Positions 16,493 to 23,340 of a stretch of DNA of 31,718 nt are shown one piece after another (the stretch's first letter is position 1; every line of letters begins with the position of its first letter). Source of the stretch: a virus; IMG/VR virus record IMGVR_UViG_3300030103_002588, positions 1 through 31,718 of that record, one strand, 5' to 3'. Position numbers and translations under genes: made by a program. The notes under the pieces are model-generated. The model saw nothing but the letters and a program-made list of their open reading frames with translations, ran no database searches and was not told the DNA's origin.

Positions 16493-16763
16493 TAAATACT
16501 CCCATAAGTTTTTTGATCCAAGCTACAATGAAGAAATCTTTGTATTCTTTTTGTGATTTCTTTGTAGCCTCTCTTATATGCTTTTTATAAGCCTCTTCTT
16601 TTGTGGGTGGCTTTAACTTAACAACACCACTTTTCTTCACTTTTCTAATTACTTTCTTAGGTTTAACATAAGCCTCGTTCTCAGGTGTACTTGGGTCATC
16701 AGCAACAAACTTACCTTTTGCAGTTCTTGCTCTAACCCTCTTTTCTTTTTTTTCTTTTGCCAT
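16476..16763 (-). CDS. Small basic phage protein, possibly DNA-binding
   Basis: 95 residues from the ATG at 16763 (AGGAG seven bases upstream); the open frame extends nine codons further without support. Very Lys/Arg-rich at the N-terminus (MAKEKKEKRVRARTAKGKFV), then an acidic turn (ADDPSTPENEAYV), a second basic stretch and a C-terminal helix. Such tails bind nucleic acid non-specifically. It is placed between the exonuclease and the annealing protein, and overlaps the latter's start by 17 bases, so an accessory in recombination is plausible. Function unassigned. Confidence 0.55.
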   Translation of the reverse strand: MAKEKKEKRVRARTAKGKFVADDPSTPENEAYVKPKKVIRKVKKSGVVKLKPPTKEEAYKKHIREATKKSQKEYKDFFIVAWIKKLMGVFNGSNK

Positions 16764-16765
16764 TT

Positions 16766-17695
16766 TTATTCTCCTATATATTGTTGACAAAACTGTGCAA
16801 CAGAGCAGTAATTACCCTTGCACCTATTATATTCGCCTTGGCGAAATTCTATTTCTAAATGTGTTTTTTTGACATAGGCTTTTTCGGTTTCATTGTGCCA
16901 ATCCATATATTTGATAGCCTCTTCTTCGCTATCTAAAACTCTTAATGCCCTCTTCTGACCTTTCTTTTTTACTGCCCATGCATCATTCTTTTTCCATCTT
17001 TCTTCGTCAGAGCAAAGAGGCATTTCTTCGTTTGTGTCAAAGTTTACCTGAGCATCTTGATGCTTGTTAATCCTATCCCTGATATAACTTTCTCTTTCTT
17101 CTTTGCTCCACAAAGGTATGTCCACAACAACTATTGGTGTCTGTGGATAGTTTTCTTTTTTCTCAGCATCTCTTCTGCTCCAATCTCTCAGGATTGCACA
17201 TATTTTGAGTTGCTTAACTTCTTTTTTTTGTTTTGAAAATTCTGTAAATATTCTGTGGTAATTGTTTTCACATAGGTAAGCATAACAATTTAACTGCCTT
17301 TCCCACTCTATTTTTCCGTAAATCACAGACCATACTGAAGTAACTTTATAATCAACGATAGTAATTTTTCCGTCTTTTTTATCTATCTCTTGTCTATCTA
17401 TAGCACCTGACAAAGTCCAACCATCAATTTCAGAGTAAAGACGTTGCTCCGTTTCAGAATAAATATCATCTTCTGATCTTTCTAATATTGAATGTACTGA
17501 AGTTCCGAAGATTGACCATATCTGATCTACTGCATCAATCTCTATCTGATCGTTATACTTTTGTCTCATTAAAGATATCTTAGGACTATCTATCAAAGAC
17601 GTTACTGATATGTCTGCTTTGCCTTTGTTGTATTTGTCGTTTTTTATAAAATCAACAAATGGTTGTGGCAAACCAAATTTATTGGTAATCTTCAT
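16766..17695 (-). CDS. RecB/Cas4-like PD-(D/E)XK exonuclease
   Basis: 309 residues. The pattern LPQPFVDFIKNDKYNKG-ADISVTSL at the start is typical of phage PD-(D/E)XK exonucleases. Active-site motifs: GTSVHSILE with H68, SGAIDRQE with D100, IVDYKVTS with D115 and K117, and QLNCYAYL with Q134. The C-terminus has C-x4-C-x5-C (YNRCKGNYCSVAQFCQQY), suggesting part of an Fe-S or Zn cluster, although a fourth Cys partner is not obvious. It would resect double-stranded DNA ends to feed the annealing protein. First gene of the leftward recombination operon, with AGGAG before the ATG and a promoter just upstream. Confidence 0.85.
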   Translation of the reverse strand: MKITNKFGLPQPFVDFIKNDKYNKGKADISVTSLIDSPKISLMRQKYNDQIEIDAVDQIWSIFGTSVHSILERSEDDIYSETEQRLYSEIDGWTLSGAIDRQEIDKKDGKITIVDYKVTSVWSVIYGKIEWERQLNCYAYLCENNYHRIFTEFSKQKKEVKQLKICAILRDWSRRDAEKKENYPQTPIVVVDIPLWSKEERESYIRDRINKHQDAQVNFDTNEEMPLCSDEERWKKNDAWAVKKKGQKRALRVLDSEEEAIKYMDWHNETEKAYVKKTHLEIEFRQGEYNRCKGNYCSVAQFCQQYIGE

Positions 17696-17719
17696 GATAA
17701 ACTCCTATGTGTTATTCTA

Positions 17720-17747
17720 GGTATACCATGCAGTACCATAATGTCAA
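17720..17747 (-). promoter_or_regulatory. Leftward promoter for the recombination operon
   Basis: On the minus strand, TTGACA (17742-17747) and TATACC (17720-17725) are separated by 16 bp, giving a predicted start near 17713 and a leader of about 18 nt that contains AGGAG. The -35 box lies inside the first codons of the divergent rusA-like gene, so the two transcripts overlap at their origins. Confidence 0.6.
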
Positions 17748-18133
17748 ATAAAATATATCCAAGTATCAAATTTGTTGTCGAGGGAGAACCAGCATCAAAG
17801 GCGAACTCACGAAAAATAGTAAAATTTGGAAAAAGATTTGGTGTAATTAAATCTGAAAAAGCTAGAAATTATGTGAAGTCTTTTCAAGAACAATGCCCTA
17901 AATTAGAAAAACTTATTGAACTTGATGTCATTGTTGAGATAAAAATATATTATCAATCTAGGAGACCTGATTTAGATGAAAGCGTTATCTTGGATTGTAT
18001 GCAAGGTTTTATTTATGCTAACGACAGGCAAGTTAAGCAAAAACATATATACTGGGGTCTCGATAGGGAGCAACCAAGAACTCACATCAGAGTTACGCCT
18101 ATGGAGGCTAGTCGTATGCCAAGCGATTTCTGA
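17741..18133 (+). CDS. rusA: RusA-family Holliday junction resolvase
   Basis: 130 residues from the ATG at 17741. The core RRPDLDESVILDCMQGF (74-90) followed by IYANDRQV (91-98) gives D77, D79 and D95 as the metal-binding acidic residues of RusA. The family resolves four-way junctions made during recombination and packaging. The usual DLDN is DLDE here, and the usual DD is ND. The upstream leader shows no Shine-Dalgarno, so translation may start on a very short leader; TACCAT is repeated just before the ATG. Its 3' end overlaps a second coding region in the +1 frame. Likely used to resolve recombination intermediates before TerL acts. Confidence 0.8.
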   Translation: MSNKIYPSIKFVVEGEPASKANSRKIVKFGKRFGVIKSEKARNYVKSFQEQCPKLEKLIELDVIVEIKIYYQSRRPDLDESVILDCMQGFIYANDRQVKQKHIYWGLDREQPRTHIRVTPMEASRMPSDF

Positions 18134-18335
18134 TAGCTATCTAGGAACGAGTAAAGAAAAATTAGCTATTGGAATTTGGATTAGTGGCAATGATTGCGAT
18201 CATGTATGCGACCTCGCAGATTTAAATGCCGAGAATATCAAAAAAGCAATCAAAGAAATTTTAGAGAGCAAACCTATCGTTGGAAGATATCTAGGCGAAA
18301 AACTAAAAAAAATAATTCAAAATTATTCTAACTAG
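18108..18335 (+). CDS. Small HTH-like protein in +1 frame of rusA, start unclear
   Basis: The frame is open from inside rusA to a TAG at 18333-18335. The part after the rusA stop looks like real protein: CQAISDSYLGTSKEKLAIGI, then a WISGNDCDHVCDLADLN segment and an AENIKKAIKEIL helix, a pattern I associate with small helix-turn-helix phage proteins (W-x-x-x-D, CxLAxLxxxxI). No ATG, GTG or TTG occurs in this frame between position 18018 and the protein-like region. GGAGG at 18103-18107 lies inside rusA at the point where a shift could happen. Options are +1 frameshifting from rusA, a start at a non-standard codon, or a sequencing indel. The start given is arbitrary. Confidence 0.45.
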   Translation, partial: LVVCQAISDSYLGTSKEKLAIGIWISGNDCDHVCDLADLNAENIKKAIKEILESKPIVGRYLGEKLKKIIQNYSN

Positions 18336-18400
18336 TATAACTAGTATATACTAGTATATTTATTTATTACTAGTATTAGTATTACTAGTATATACTAGTA
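18331..18400. repeat. ACTAGT cluster 1 (six copies) upstream of the helicase
   Basis: ACTAGT starts at 18331, 18340, 18350, 18369, 18384 and 18394, mostly inside TACTAGTATA contexts; several steps are 9-10 bp, close to a helical turn. The 17-base ACTAGTATATACTAGTA occurs at 18340 and 18384. The first copy overlaps the stop codon of the preceding ORF. Pure A/T sequence separates the copies. The position directly before the primase-helicase gene suits a replication origin or an operator array. Confidence 0.8.
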
Positions 18401-18408
18401 TAGGGCAA

Positions 18409-18424
18409 AAGTTATCGATAATTT
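18409..18424. promoter_or_regulatory. Degenerate copy of the dispersed palindrome
   Basis: AAGTTA-TCGA-TAATTT, one mismatch from AAGTTA-N4-TAACTT, immediately after ACTAGT cluster 1. It contains the palindrome TTATCGATAA. Confidence 0.4.
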
Positions 18425-18475
18425 AGGAATCTTTTCTGGCAGCCAATGGAGTAGGACACGATATCCTGAACTTAT

Positions 18476-18507
18476 AAGTTAAACTTAACTTTTGTCTTGA
18501 TTATAAT
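18476..18507 (+). promoter_or_regulatory. Promoter with palindrome over its -35 box (helicase operon)
   Basis: TATAAT at 18502-18507 is preceded, after 17 bp, by TTAAAC at 18479-18484. The exact palindrome AAGTTA-AACT-TAACTT (18476-18491) lies over this -35 box, the classic place for a repressor or activator site. Transcription would start near 18514 and reach the ATG at 18552, which has GGAG upstream. Confidence 0.55.
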
Positions 18508-18551
18508 TTTTTTTCTAATTATGTTTGCTGTGTAACACATGGAGAAAGATT

Positions 18552-20330
18552 ATGGAAAACAACGAAAGCATCAAGTCTGATGCCCTGAGATTGGGGTTAG
18601 GTCAGCACAAAATATTCTGCCCTTTTTGTTCTAGTAAAAGGAAAAAGAAACATATCAAAACATTATCATTAAAGGTTGAGGACAACTCGATAGTTTATAA
18701 TTGTTGGCATTGTGCAGAAGATGGTGCAATAAAAATCAAACACAACAATTTTAGATTAATTAGGAGAGAACCTTTGAGCAAGGCAATAGAGGATAATTGG
18801 GATATCATAGATAACAAAGCAATAAGCTATTTAAAAACACGAGGGATATCAAAAGATACTGCTATTTCCTCAGGTCTTAAATTAACTAAAAAATTTATAT
18901 CCACGAGCAATAAAGAAGAAGATTGTATAGTATTTCCGTACTTCAATAATGGTGTTATCGAGTATGCAAAAATGAGAAGTTTCCCAACAAAGGGATTTAC
19001 AAGTCATGGGTCAGCATTAAACTTTTACAACATTGACAGTATCAAGGAAAAAGATTGGGTAATAATTTGTGAGGGGGAAATTGATTGTCTTAGTTTTAAA
19101 GAGATAGGACTTAATCAGGTTGTGTCCATACCTCATGGAGCAGTTGCTAAAGTTGTTGACGGCAAGATTGACCCCAAGGAAGATACAAAGTTTAAATTTA
19201 TTTGGAATGCAAAAGCAAAGTTAGATAAATGCTCAAAAATTATATTGGCATTAGATAACGATAAGTCAGGTCAGGCAATGTCTGAGGAGATTGCTAGGCG
19301 AGTTGGCAAGGATAGATGTTGGAAAATAGAATATCCAAAAGATTGTAAAGATGCGAATGAGGTTTTAACAAAACATGGTGCAGAAAAATTAGATAAGATA
19401 GCTACAACACCAATACCATATCCCGTATCGGGATTGTATGATGCCTCACATTTTTTTGAGGAGCTTGACGATATCTACGAGCAAGGCATAGGCAAGGGTG
19501 TTTCGACAGGTTATCCTGAGGTAGACGAATTATACACCATTGTTGAGGGTCAGCTATCTGTGGTTACAGGACACCCCTCAAGTGGCAAATCTGAGTTTAT
19601 AGATCAGATAATGATTAATATTGCCAAGGAAAAAGGTTGGAAGTTTGGCATATGCTCTTTTGAAAATGAGCCTAGAATACACATATCAAAGCTGATTAGT
19701 AAGTATTTAAGAAAACCATTTTTTGATGGTGCAACTGAGAGAATGACACCTGCTGATCTAGCCGTAGGCAAGAAATTTGTTCAAGAACATTTTAGTTTTT
19801 TGTATCAGGCAGATGGTTCTTTGTCTTCGTTAGACAGTATTATTGAAAGAATGAAAGTTGCAGTAATGAGATATGGGGTCAGGGGTATTATCATTGACCC
19901 ATACAACTATATTGCTAGAGACCCCAATACTTCTGAGACAGATTGGATTTCAGATATGTTAACAAAGCTGAGAGTTTTTGCTCAGGCACATAGCATACAC
20001 ATTTGGTTTGTTGCACACCCAACAAAGATGATGCGAAAAGATGACGGCACAGTACCACCACCAAAGGGTTACGATATATCAGGGAGTGCCTCATGGTTTG
20101 CAAAGGCAGATGTAGGATTAACTGTTCATAGACCTAATCCATCTAACTCAAATATTAGTGAGGTCTTGATATGGAAGTGTAGGTTTTCATGGGTCGGTTC
20201 GATAGGCGAATGTAGCCTGATGTTTGATAAAGCAACCACATCATATAACGGCATGGGTAAATTTTTTGAAACTAATAAAATGCTTATGCCTGACATTGTA
20301 GAAGATGATGAAAAAGAAGTACCATTCTAA
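18552..20330 (+). CDS. Primase-helicase (T7 gp4-like)
   Basis: 592 residues from the ATG at 18552 (GGAG upstream); an in-frame TTG at 18525 lacks a ribosome site. A zinc ribbon CPFC (23-26) with CWHC (51-54) starts the primase. TOPRIM motifs are CEGEIDCLSF (E174, D178) and ALDNDKSG (D235, D237). The DnaB/gp4 helicase half has Walker A GHPSSGKS (340-347), Walker B IIIDPYNY (D449) and the HPTKM and SWFAKADVGLTVHR motifs. It unwinds the fork and primes the lagging strand. It is the only replisome enzyme in the window, with no DNA polymerase beside it. The gene lies downstream of ACTAGT cluster 1 and a palindrome-covered promoter. Confidence 0.93.
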   Translation: MENNESIKSDALRLGLGQHKIFCPFCSSKRKKKHIKTLSLKVEDNSIVYNCWHCAEDGAIKIKHNNFRLIRREPLSKAIEDNWDIIDNKAISYLKTRGISKDTAISSGLKLTKKFISTSNKEEDCIVFPYFNNGVIEYAKMRSFPTKGFTSHGSALNFYNIDSIKEKDWVIICEGEIDCLSFKEIGLNQVVSIPHGAVAKVVDGKIDPKEDTKFKFIWNAKAKLDKCSKIILALDNDKSGQAMSEEIARRVGKDRCWKIEYPKDCKDANEVLTKHGAEKLDKIATTPIPYPVSGLYDASHFFEELDDIYEQGIGKGVSTGYPEVDELYTIVEGQLSVVTGHPSSGKSEFIDQIMINIAKEKGWKFGICSFENEPRIHISKLISKYLRKPFFDGATERMTPADLAVGKKFVQEHFSFLYQADGSLSSLDSIIERMKVAVMRYGVRGIIIDPYNYIARDPNTSETDWISDMLTKLRVFAQAHSIHIWFVAHPTKMMRKDDGTVPPPKGYDISGSASWFAKADVGLTVHRPNPSNSNISEVLIWKCRFSWVGSIGECSLMFDKATTSYNGMGKFFETNKMLMPDIVEDDEKEVPF

Positions 20331-20778
20331 AAACGTCTACCAACGAGACAACAAAACCCTCAAGCCTGAGTTTATAGGCAACACTAACAATGTCAGAATG
20401 AGAGTAGTAGACCAAAATGTTTTGGATAAACTACTTTTGAATGACACAATTTGCCTGAGCCATTTTAAAACTTTGGATAAACTTTTAGGAGATTACAATA
20501 AATCAGGTTTGGTTGGGGTAAAGGCTATGAATTATATGCCTCGTGTTGTTGGTGATAACAAAAATTTTGATGGGCATAATCTTCTCAGATCAAAAGTTAT
20601 GGGTTGTTTAAAGTATGTAAAAAAAGAATTGCATAAACAACATTACATAATTTTGAATAAACTTCTTTCTAATCAGGAATTATTATCCAAGGACTTGGAA
20701 TGGTTGGGGAATAAAGAAAATGTGGAAAGTCTATCTACGATAATAGATAAATTTTATTTGATGTGGAATAATAGTTGA
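20305..20778 (+). CDS. Unknown protein downstream of the primase-helicase
   Basis: 157 residues. The first ATG overlaps the helicase 3' end by 26 bases, with only a weak AGAAG upstream; an ATG-ATG doublet starts it. Basic and helical: RMRVVDQNVLDKLLLND, LSHFKTLDKLLGDYNKSGL, then MNYMPRVVGDN and LHKQHYIILNKLLSNQELLS. The helical pattern faintly recalls DUF6456-like or sigma-fold phage proteins that often sit near replication genes, but I cannot assign it. Co-transcription with the helicase suggests a helper in replication or late-gene control. The stop codon overlaps a TTGACA promoter-like box. Confidence 0.6.
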   Translation: MMKKKYHSKNVYQRDNKTLKPEFIGNTNNVRMRVVDQNVLDKLLLNDTICLSHFKTLDKLLGDYNKSGLVGVKAMNYMPRVVGDNKNFDGHNLLRSKVMGCLKYVKKELHKQHYIILNKLLSNQELLSKDLEWLGNKENVESLSTIIDKFYLMWNNS

Positions 20779-20876
20779 CACGAAACTTTTATGGGAATAA
20801 TTATAAACTGTGAAAAACTCACAAACTATGTGTTACGGCTAGGGGAGATTTCATGCTTTCTCCAATTTCCCCTAGT
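20775..20876 (+). ncRNA. Possible short RNA between converging genes
   Basis: A perfect TTGACA (20775-20780) overlaps the upstream stop codon; AATAAT follows after 15 bp (or TATAAA after 21). Downstream there is no rightward gene, only GTGA-AAAAC-TCAC and a large hairpin ending at 20875. A short RNA of about 70-80 nt is conceivable. The -10 spacing is not ideal, so the call is weak. Confidence 0.2.
20839..20875. terminator. Hairpin between converging genes
   Basis: CTAGGGGA (20839-20846) pairs exactly with TCCCCTAG (20868-20875), with an inner GGAGA/TCTCC pairing. There is no strong U-run, but the place between converging genes suits a bidirectional stop or an RNA-processing site. Confidence 0.45.
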
Positions 20877-20883
20877 CCTCTTA

Positions 20884-20899
20884 AAGTTACCATTAACTT
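20884..20899. promoter_or_regulatory. Dispersed palindrome between converging genes
   Basis: Exact AAGTTA-CCAT-TAACTT, directly next to the stop of the leftward gene at 20900. It shares the spacer CCAT and its flanks with the copy before the terminase small subunit (27821). Confidence 0.6.
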
Positions 20900-21145
20900 T
20901 TAGAAGTTCTCAAAAGTGCTAGACTTTCTAGCATGGTGCAAATTAGATGTAGGTTGTTTAACTACTTTACCAATATATCTATCGCTATCGCCATTGGGGT
21001 GGTCTTCAAACTTTTCATCTAGTCCGAGTTCTTGTGGGGTCATCTTTTCATTTCTTTTATAAAGATCTCTTTGTAGGTCAACAATAGAGTTTCTATATCT
21101 ATAACCTTTAGATCTTCCGTTAATTTTACTGTAAGTTGTTGCCAT
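20900..21145 (-). CDS. Small unknown protein (isolated leftward gene)
   Basis: 81 residues, polar and basic at the N-terminus (MATTYSKINGRSKGYRYRNS), then a helix (IVDLQRDLYKRNEKMTPQEL), an acidic stretch (LDEKFEDHPNGDSD) and a polar tail. GGGAG lies nine bases before the ATG. I recognise no family. It stands alone between two hairpin-rich noncoding regions, with its own leader region (21146-21460), so its expression may be controlled separately from the large leftward operon. A small takeover protein is one possibility, without direct evidence. Confidence 0.55.
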   Translation of the reverse strand: MATTYSKINGRSKGYRYRNSIVDLQRDLYKRNEKMTPQELGLDEKFEDHPNGDSDRYIGKVVKQPTSNLHHARKSSTFENF

Positions 21146-21148
21146 AAT

Positions 21149-21265
21149 TACAATCTCCCTTTTAATAAGCGAATACTCTTCGTACAGAGCATCTAGGTTA
21201 ATTTGCTAGGTTTCATACAGAGAGGTCTGCAAACCCCTCTGTATGAGGCTCTGAGAGCCTTTTTT
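21149..21265 (+). ncRNA. Structured RNA with alternative pairings, ending in a terminator
   Basis: TTTACT (21125-21130) and TACAAT (21149-21154) could drive a rightward RNA starting near 21161. TACAGAG occurs at 21183 and 21216, and either copy can pair with CTCTGTA at 21237; the second gives a 9-bp stem, CATACAGAG/CTCTGTATG. CAGAGC (21185-21190) can also pair with GCTCTG (21248-21253), which contains most of the 5' arm of the terminator at 21247-21265. The pairings exclude each other, as in an attenuator. On the minus strand the same region is the leader of the 81-residue gene. Confidence 0.4.
21247..21265 (+). terminator. Intrinsic terminator, rightward
   Basis: GGCTC-TGA-GAGCC followed by six T. 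It points right, toward genes on the other strand, so it protects the leftward operon from read-through or ends a short RNA. Confidence 0.65.
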
Positions 21266-21322
21266 GTGCAAGTTTCCATATCTTAACATCACTATTATTT
21301 ACGGAGTTCGTGTTTTGCCCAT

Positions 21323-21364
21323 TGTAGCCATATGTATAATAATCTACATGGGGTTATGGCTACA
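21323..21364. other. Long imperfect hairpin in the 315-bp noncoding stretch
   Basis: TGTAGCCATA (21323-21332) pairs exactly with TATGGCTACA (21355-21364), and TGTA (21333-21336) with TACA (21345-21348), leaving a six-base one-sided bulge. No U-run follows on either strand. The rest of 21266-21436 shows nothing else that I can name. Confidence 0.5.
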
Positions 21365-21436
21365 TAGGGAGATATAGCATTTAGGTAGGGGAGAATAATT
21401 CATAAAAAAACCCCAAGGCATATGCACATACCCACC

Positions 21437-21455
21437 AAAAAAAGGAGTGAACTCC
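21437..21455 (-). terminator. Terminator of the MoxR-VWA operon
   Basis: On the minus strand, GGAGT-TC-ACTCC is followed by seven T. It lies a few bases past the stop of the last gene of the leftward operon. Confidence 0.7.
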
Positions 21456-21460
21456 AACCC

Positions 21461-21652
21461 CTATTCTTTAAAAAAGATACTAAAAAAACTTATTAATACC
21501 ATGGTTAATCCTACAGAACCTATAAACAAAGTAAAGATAATTCCCTCTACAGTTTGCATATAATATCCATCAGGATTAGCCAAAGTAACACTAGACATAA
21601 CCAAAACACAAATGCCTAGTATGAATAATAAAAAACGATCAAAATTATCCAT
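21461..21652 (-). CDS. Two-helix membrane protein, holin candidate
   Basis: 63 residues with two clear membrane segments: about 7-25 (FLLFILGICVLVMSSVTLA) and 36-58 (GIIFTLFIGSVGLTMVLISF), joined by a short polar loop (NPDGYYMQTVE). The N-terminus is acidic (MDNFDRF) and the C-terminus ends in KE. Size and topology suit a class II holin, but no endolysin is visible nearby and any small inner-membrane effector would look the same. It is the last gene before the terminator. GGGAG precedes the ATG, and it overlaps the upstream gene by eight bases. Confidence 0.55.
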   Translation of the reverse strand: MDNFDRFLLFILGICVLVMSSVTLANPDGYYMQTVEGIIFTLFIGSVGLTMVLISFFSIFFKE

Positions 21653-21848
21653 AATATTTTTTCTCCCATTCTTTAATTAAATTTTTAATTTGCATAGCCA
21701 TTTCATATCGACCATCAAGAATACCTAGCTCTCGACTATCAACATCATCTTCATGGCTATGACTTTTATAAGTATTTATCTCTGAAGATATTTCTTTTTT
21801 AATTTTAGCTATAAGCTGATTAGATAAATCGTCAGGATTATTTCTCAT
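21645..21848 (-). CDS. Small acidic helical protein, unknown
   Basis: 67 residues: helices LSNQLIAKIKKEISSEINTY and ILDGRYEMAMQIKNLIKEWE around a His/Asp-rich link (SHSHEDDVDSRE). No family recognised. The ATG has a GGGGG-type ribosome site and overlaps the upstream stop by one base. Coupled to its neighbours in the leftward operon. Confidence 0.5.
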   Translation of the reverse strand: MRNNPDDLSNQLIAKIKKEISSEINTYKSHSHEDDVDSRELGILDGRYEMAMQIKNLIKEWEKKYYG

Positions 21849-22030
21849 TAGTACCCCCTTTTAATTACATTTAAATATTTATCTAATAGATGGGCATTAT
21901 GAAAATCTTGATCTTTCATTAACTCAAGTCTTTTTTCATCTACTAACTTCTCAATATTTTTTATAGCATCATGCCAAGTGATCTCGTAATCGAAATCAGG
22001 TGGCAATTTTTTCCATTTAATTTTAGACAT
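21848..22030 (-). CDS. Small unknown protein
   Basis: 60 residues: MSKIKWKKLPPDFDYEITWH followed by a long amphipathic helix (IKNIEKLVDEKRLELM) and a second one (DFHNAHLLDKYLNVIKR). AGGAG precedes the ATG, and the gene overlaps both neighbours by one base. No motif recognised. Its short length and tight coupling are typical of phage accessory genes. Confidence 0.5.
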   Translation of the reverse strand: MSKIKWKKLPPDFDYEITWHDAIKNIEKLVDEKRLELMKDQDFHNAHLLDKYLNVIKRGY

Positions 22031-22254
22031 TAATAACTCCTTTCAGTTATTTTAATCATGTTATCAACATGGGTTTTAAATTCTATTTCTTTTAATGGTC
22101 TACTATTAATTCCATAATAAAAGAAAACAACATTGTCAGGATTATCTCTTTTGGAGATATCGTGAATAAACTCGATATCCCCCTTTTCATTAATTTTAAT
22201 CTTACTTTTGTAGACATAACCCCTATGATAGTAGTTCAGCTTTTTACTGCTCAT
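22030..22254 (-). CDS. Small unknown beta-rich protein
   Basis: 74 residues with several predicted strands: YHRGYVYKSKIKINEKGDIE, NVVFFYYGINSRPLKEIEF and a final helix VDNMIKITERSY. A run of seven G just upstream serves as the ribosome site. No family recognised. Confidence 0.5.
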   Translation of the reverse strand: MSSKKLNYYHRGYVYKSKIKINEKGDIEFIHDISKRDNPDNVVFFYYGINSRPLKEIEFKTHVDNMIKITERSY

Positions 22255-22272
22255 GCTAGACCCCCCCTGAGT

Positions 22273-23325
22273 TTATATAGCTAGTGAGTTTGTTATACCT
22301 GAGACTAATCGCCCTGATATAGTATTCTCAGCTATCCTGAGGTTCTCATTACAAGCAGTAAAACATTCGCCCATAGTATCGAACTGTTGAGGTGCAAATG
22401 TTCTGTCGCTATCTTCAATGTGTTGTTTACCCTCAGGGTGTTTTTCGTATGCCTTATTCTGATACGATACAAGATACAAATCTTTTATCACATCAATTAA
22501 GCCATGATGTGCCTTGATTATGTCAGCCTTATAAACATCTATGCCCTGAGACTTTAACCTTTGTATAGGCATAGGCTTTGCCCTGATAACCATACAAGGT
22601 CTAGACTTATAAACAACAGAGGACAAGCCATGTCGGTATACTTGCAGATACCATAGAGGTGGTATCAACAATCCATTTCTTTTATTCCAACTATCCTTGT
22701 CTCCACTATTTTGAACTGTGTATACATTGTCCACACAAGTGAAATCTTTCTTATCATTTATTACAGATTTCTTTTCATTGTAAGAACCATATCTATCAAT
22801 AGCTAAGTCGGACATACCTTGAATACCCAAGCTAACACTTGTTCTATCGTGGTTTTCTCTCCACCACTCCTGACAAGTCTTCAATGATACAGTTGCCCAT
22901 TTCTTAATTACATCAGGCTTTTCTATAAAGTCCTGATCTAATCTAGATCTTTTTTTAACTTGCTTTCTGTAAGTCCTGATCTGACCTAATAGATCAGCGA
23001 CATACTGTAACGATCTTCTTCTATCGTAGTCAGTAAACTTATTCATCTTCTGAACCATTTGTCTAAAGCCGTTATCTTTAGCATCTCCGTCATAATCGTA
23101 ATCATGTCTGCCATGCTTGTAGTAATGGTGCATATCTCGCATCTCTAATCCTGAGAGACCATGTATCTCTTTATATGCTTTTAGCATCTCTGAGTTTTTA
23201 CAACTCATAAAGTAATCGTAGCACTCCATATGCTTGGCTTTTGTTTCTGCCTTGGTGGGATATTCTTTATTCGTCATGTAGTCTGATATAGACCTCATGG
23301 ACATATTCTTTTTAAACTTATTCAT
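22273..23325 (-). CDS. Unknown 350-residue protein, third member of the MoxR-VWA cluster
   Basis: 350 residues from the ATG at 23325, which has AAGGAG seven bases upstream. A start at 23385 would translate the regulatory palindrome and is unlikely. The N-terminal third is charged, with a His/Tyr/Asp-rich patch (MHHYYKHGRHDYDYDGDAKD), and is followed by helices (DYDRRRSLQYVADLLGQIRT). The middle contains LLIPPLWYLQVYRHGLSSVV and CMVIRAKPMPIQRLKSQGI strands, and the end is polar. No catalytic motif recognised. Constant adjacency to a MoxR ATPase and a VWA protein would make it a client, adaptor or effector of that pair. Function unassigned. Confidence 0.6.
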   Translation of the reverse strand: MNKFKKNMSMRSISDYMTNKEYPTKAETKAKHMECYDYFMSCKNSEMLKAYKEIHGLSGLEMRDMHHYYKHGRHDYDYDGDAKDNGFRQMVQKMNKFTDYDRRRSLQYVADLLGQIRTYRKQVKKRSRLDQDFIEKPDVIKKWATVSLKTCQEWWRENHDRTSVSLGIQGMSDLAIDRYGSYNEKKSVINDKKDFTCVDNVYTVQNSGDKDSWNKRNGLLIPPLWYLQVYRHGLSSVVYKSRPCMVIRAKPMPIQRLKSQGIDVYKADIIKAHHGLIDVIKDLYLVSYQNKAYEKHPEGKQHIEDSDRTFAPQQFDTMGECFTACNENLRIAENTISGRLVSGITNSLAI

Positions 23326-23340
23326 TAAAAGCTCCTTAAA

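Noticed and set aside
17663-17740. Upstream start for the RusA-like gene at 17663
   Set aside because: It would run through the divergent gene's start and promoter; family similarity begins after the ATG at 17741.
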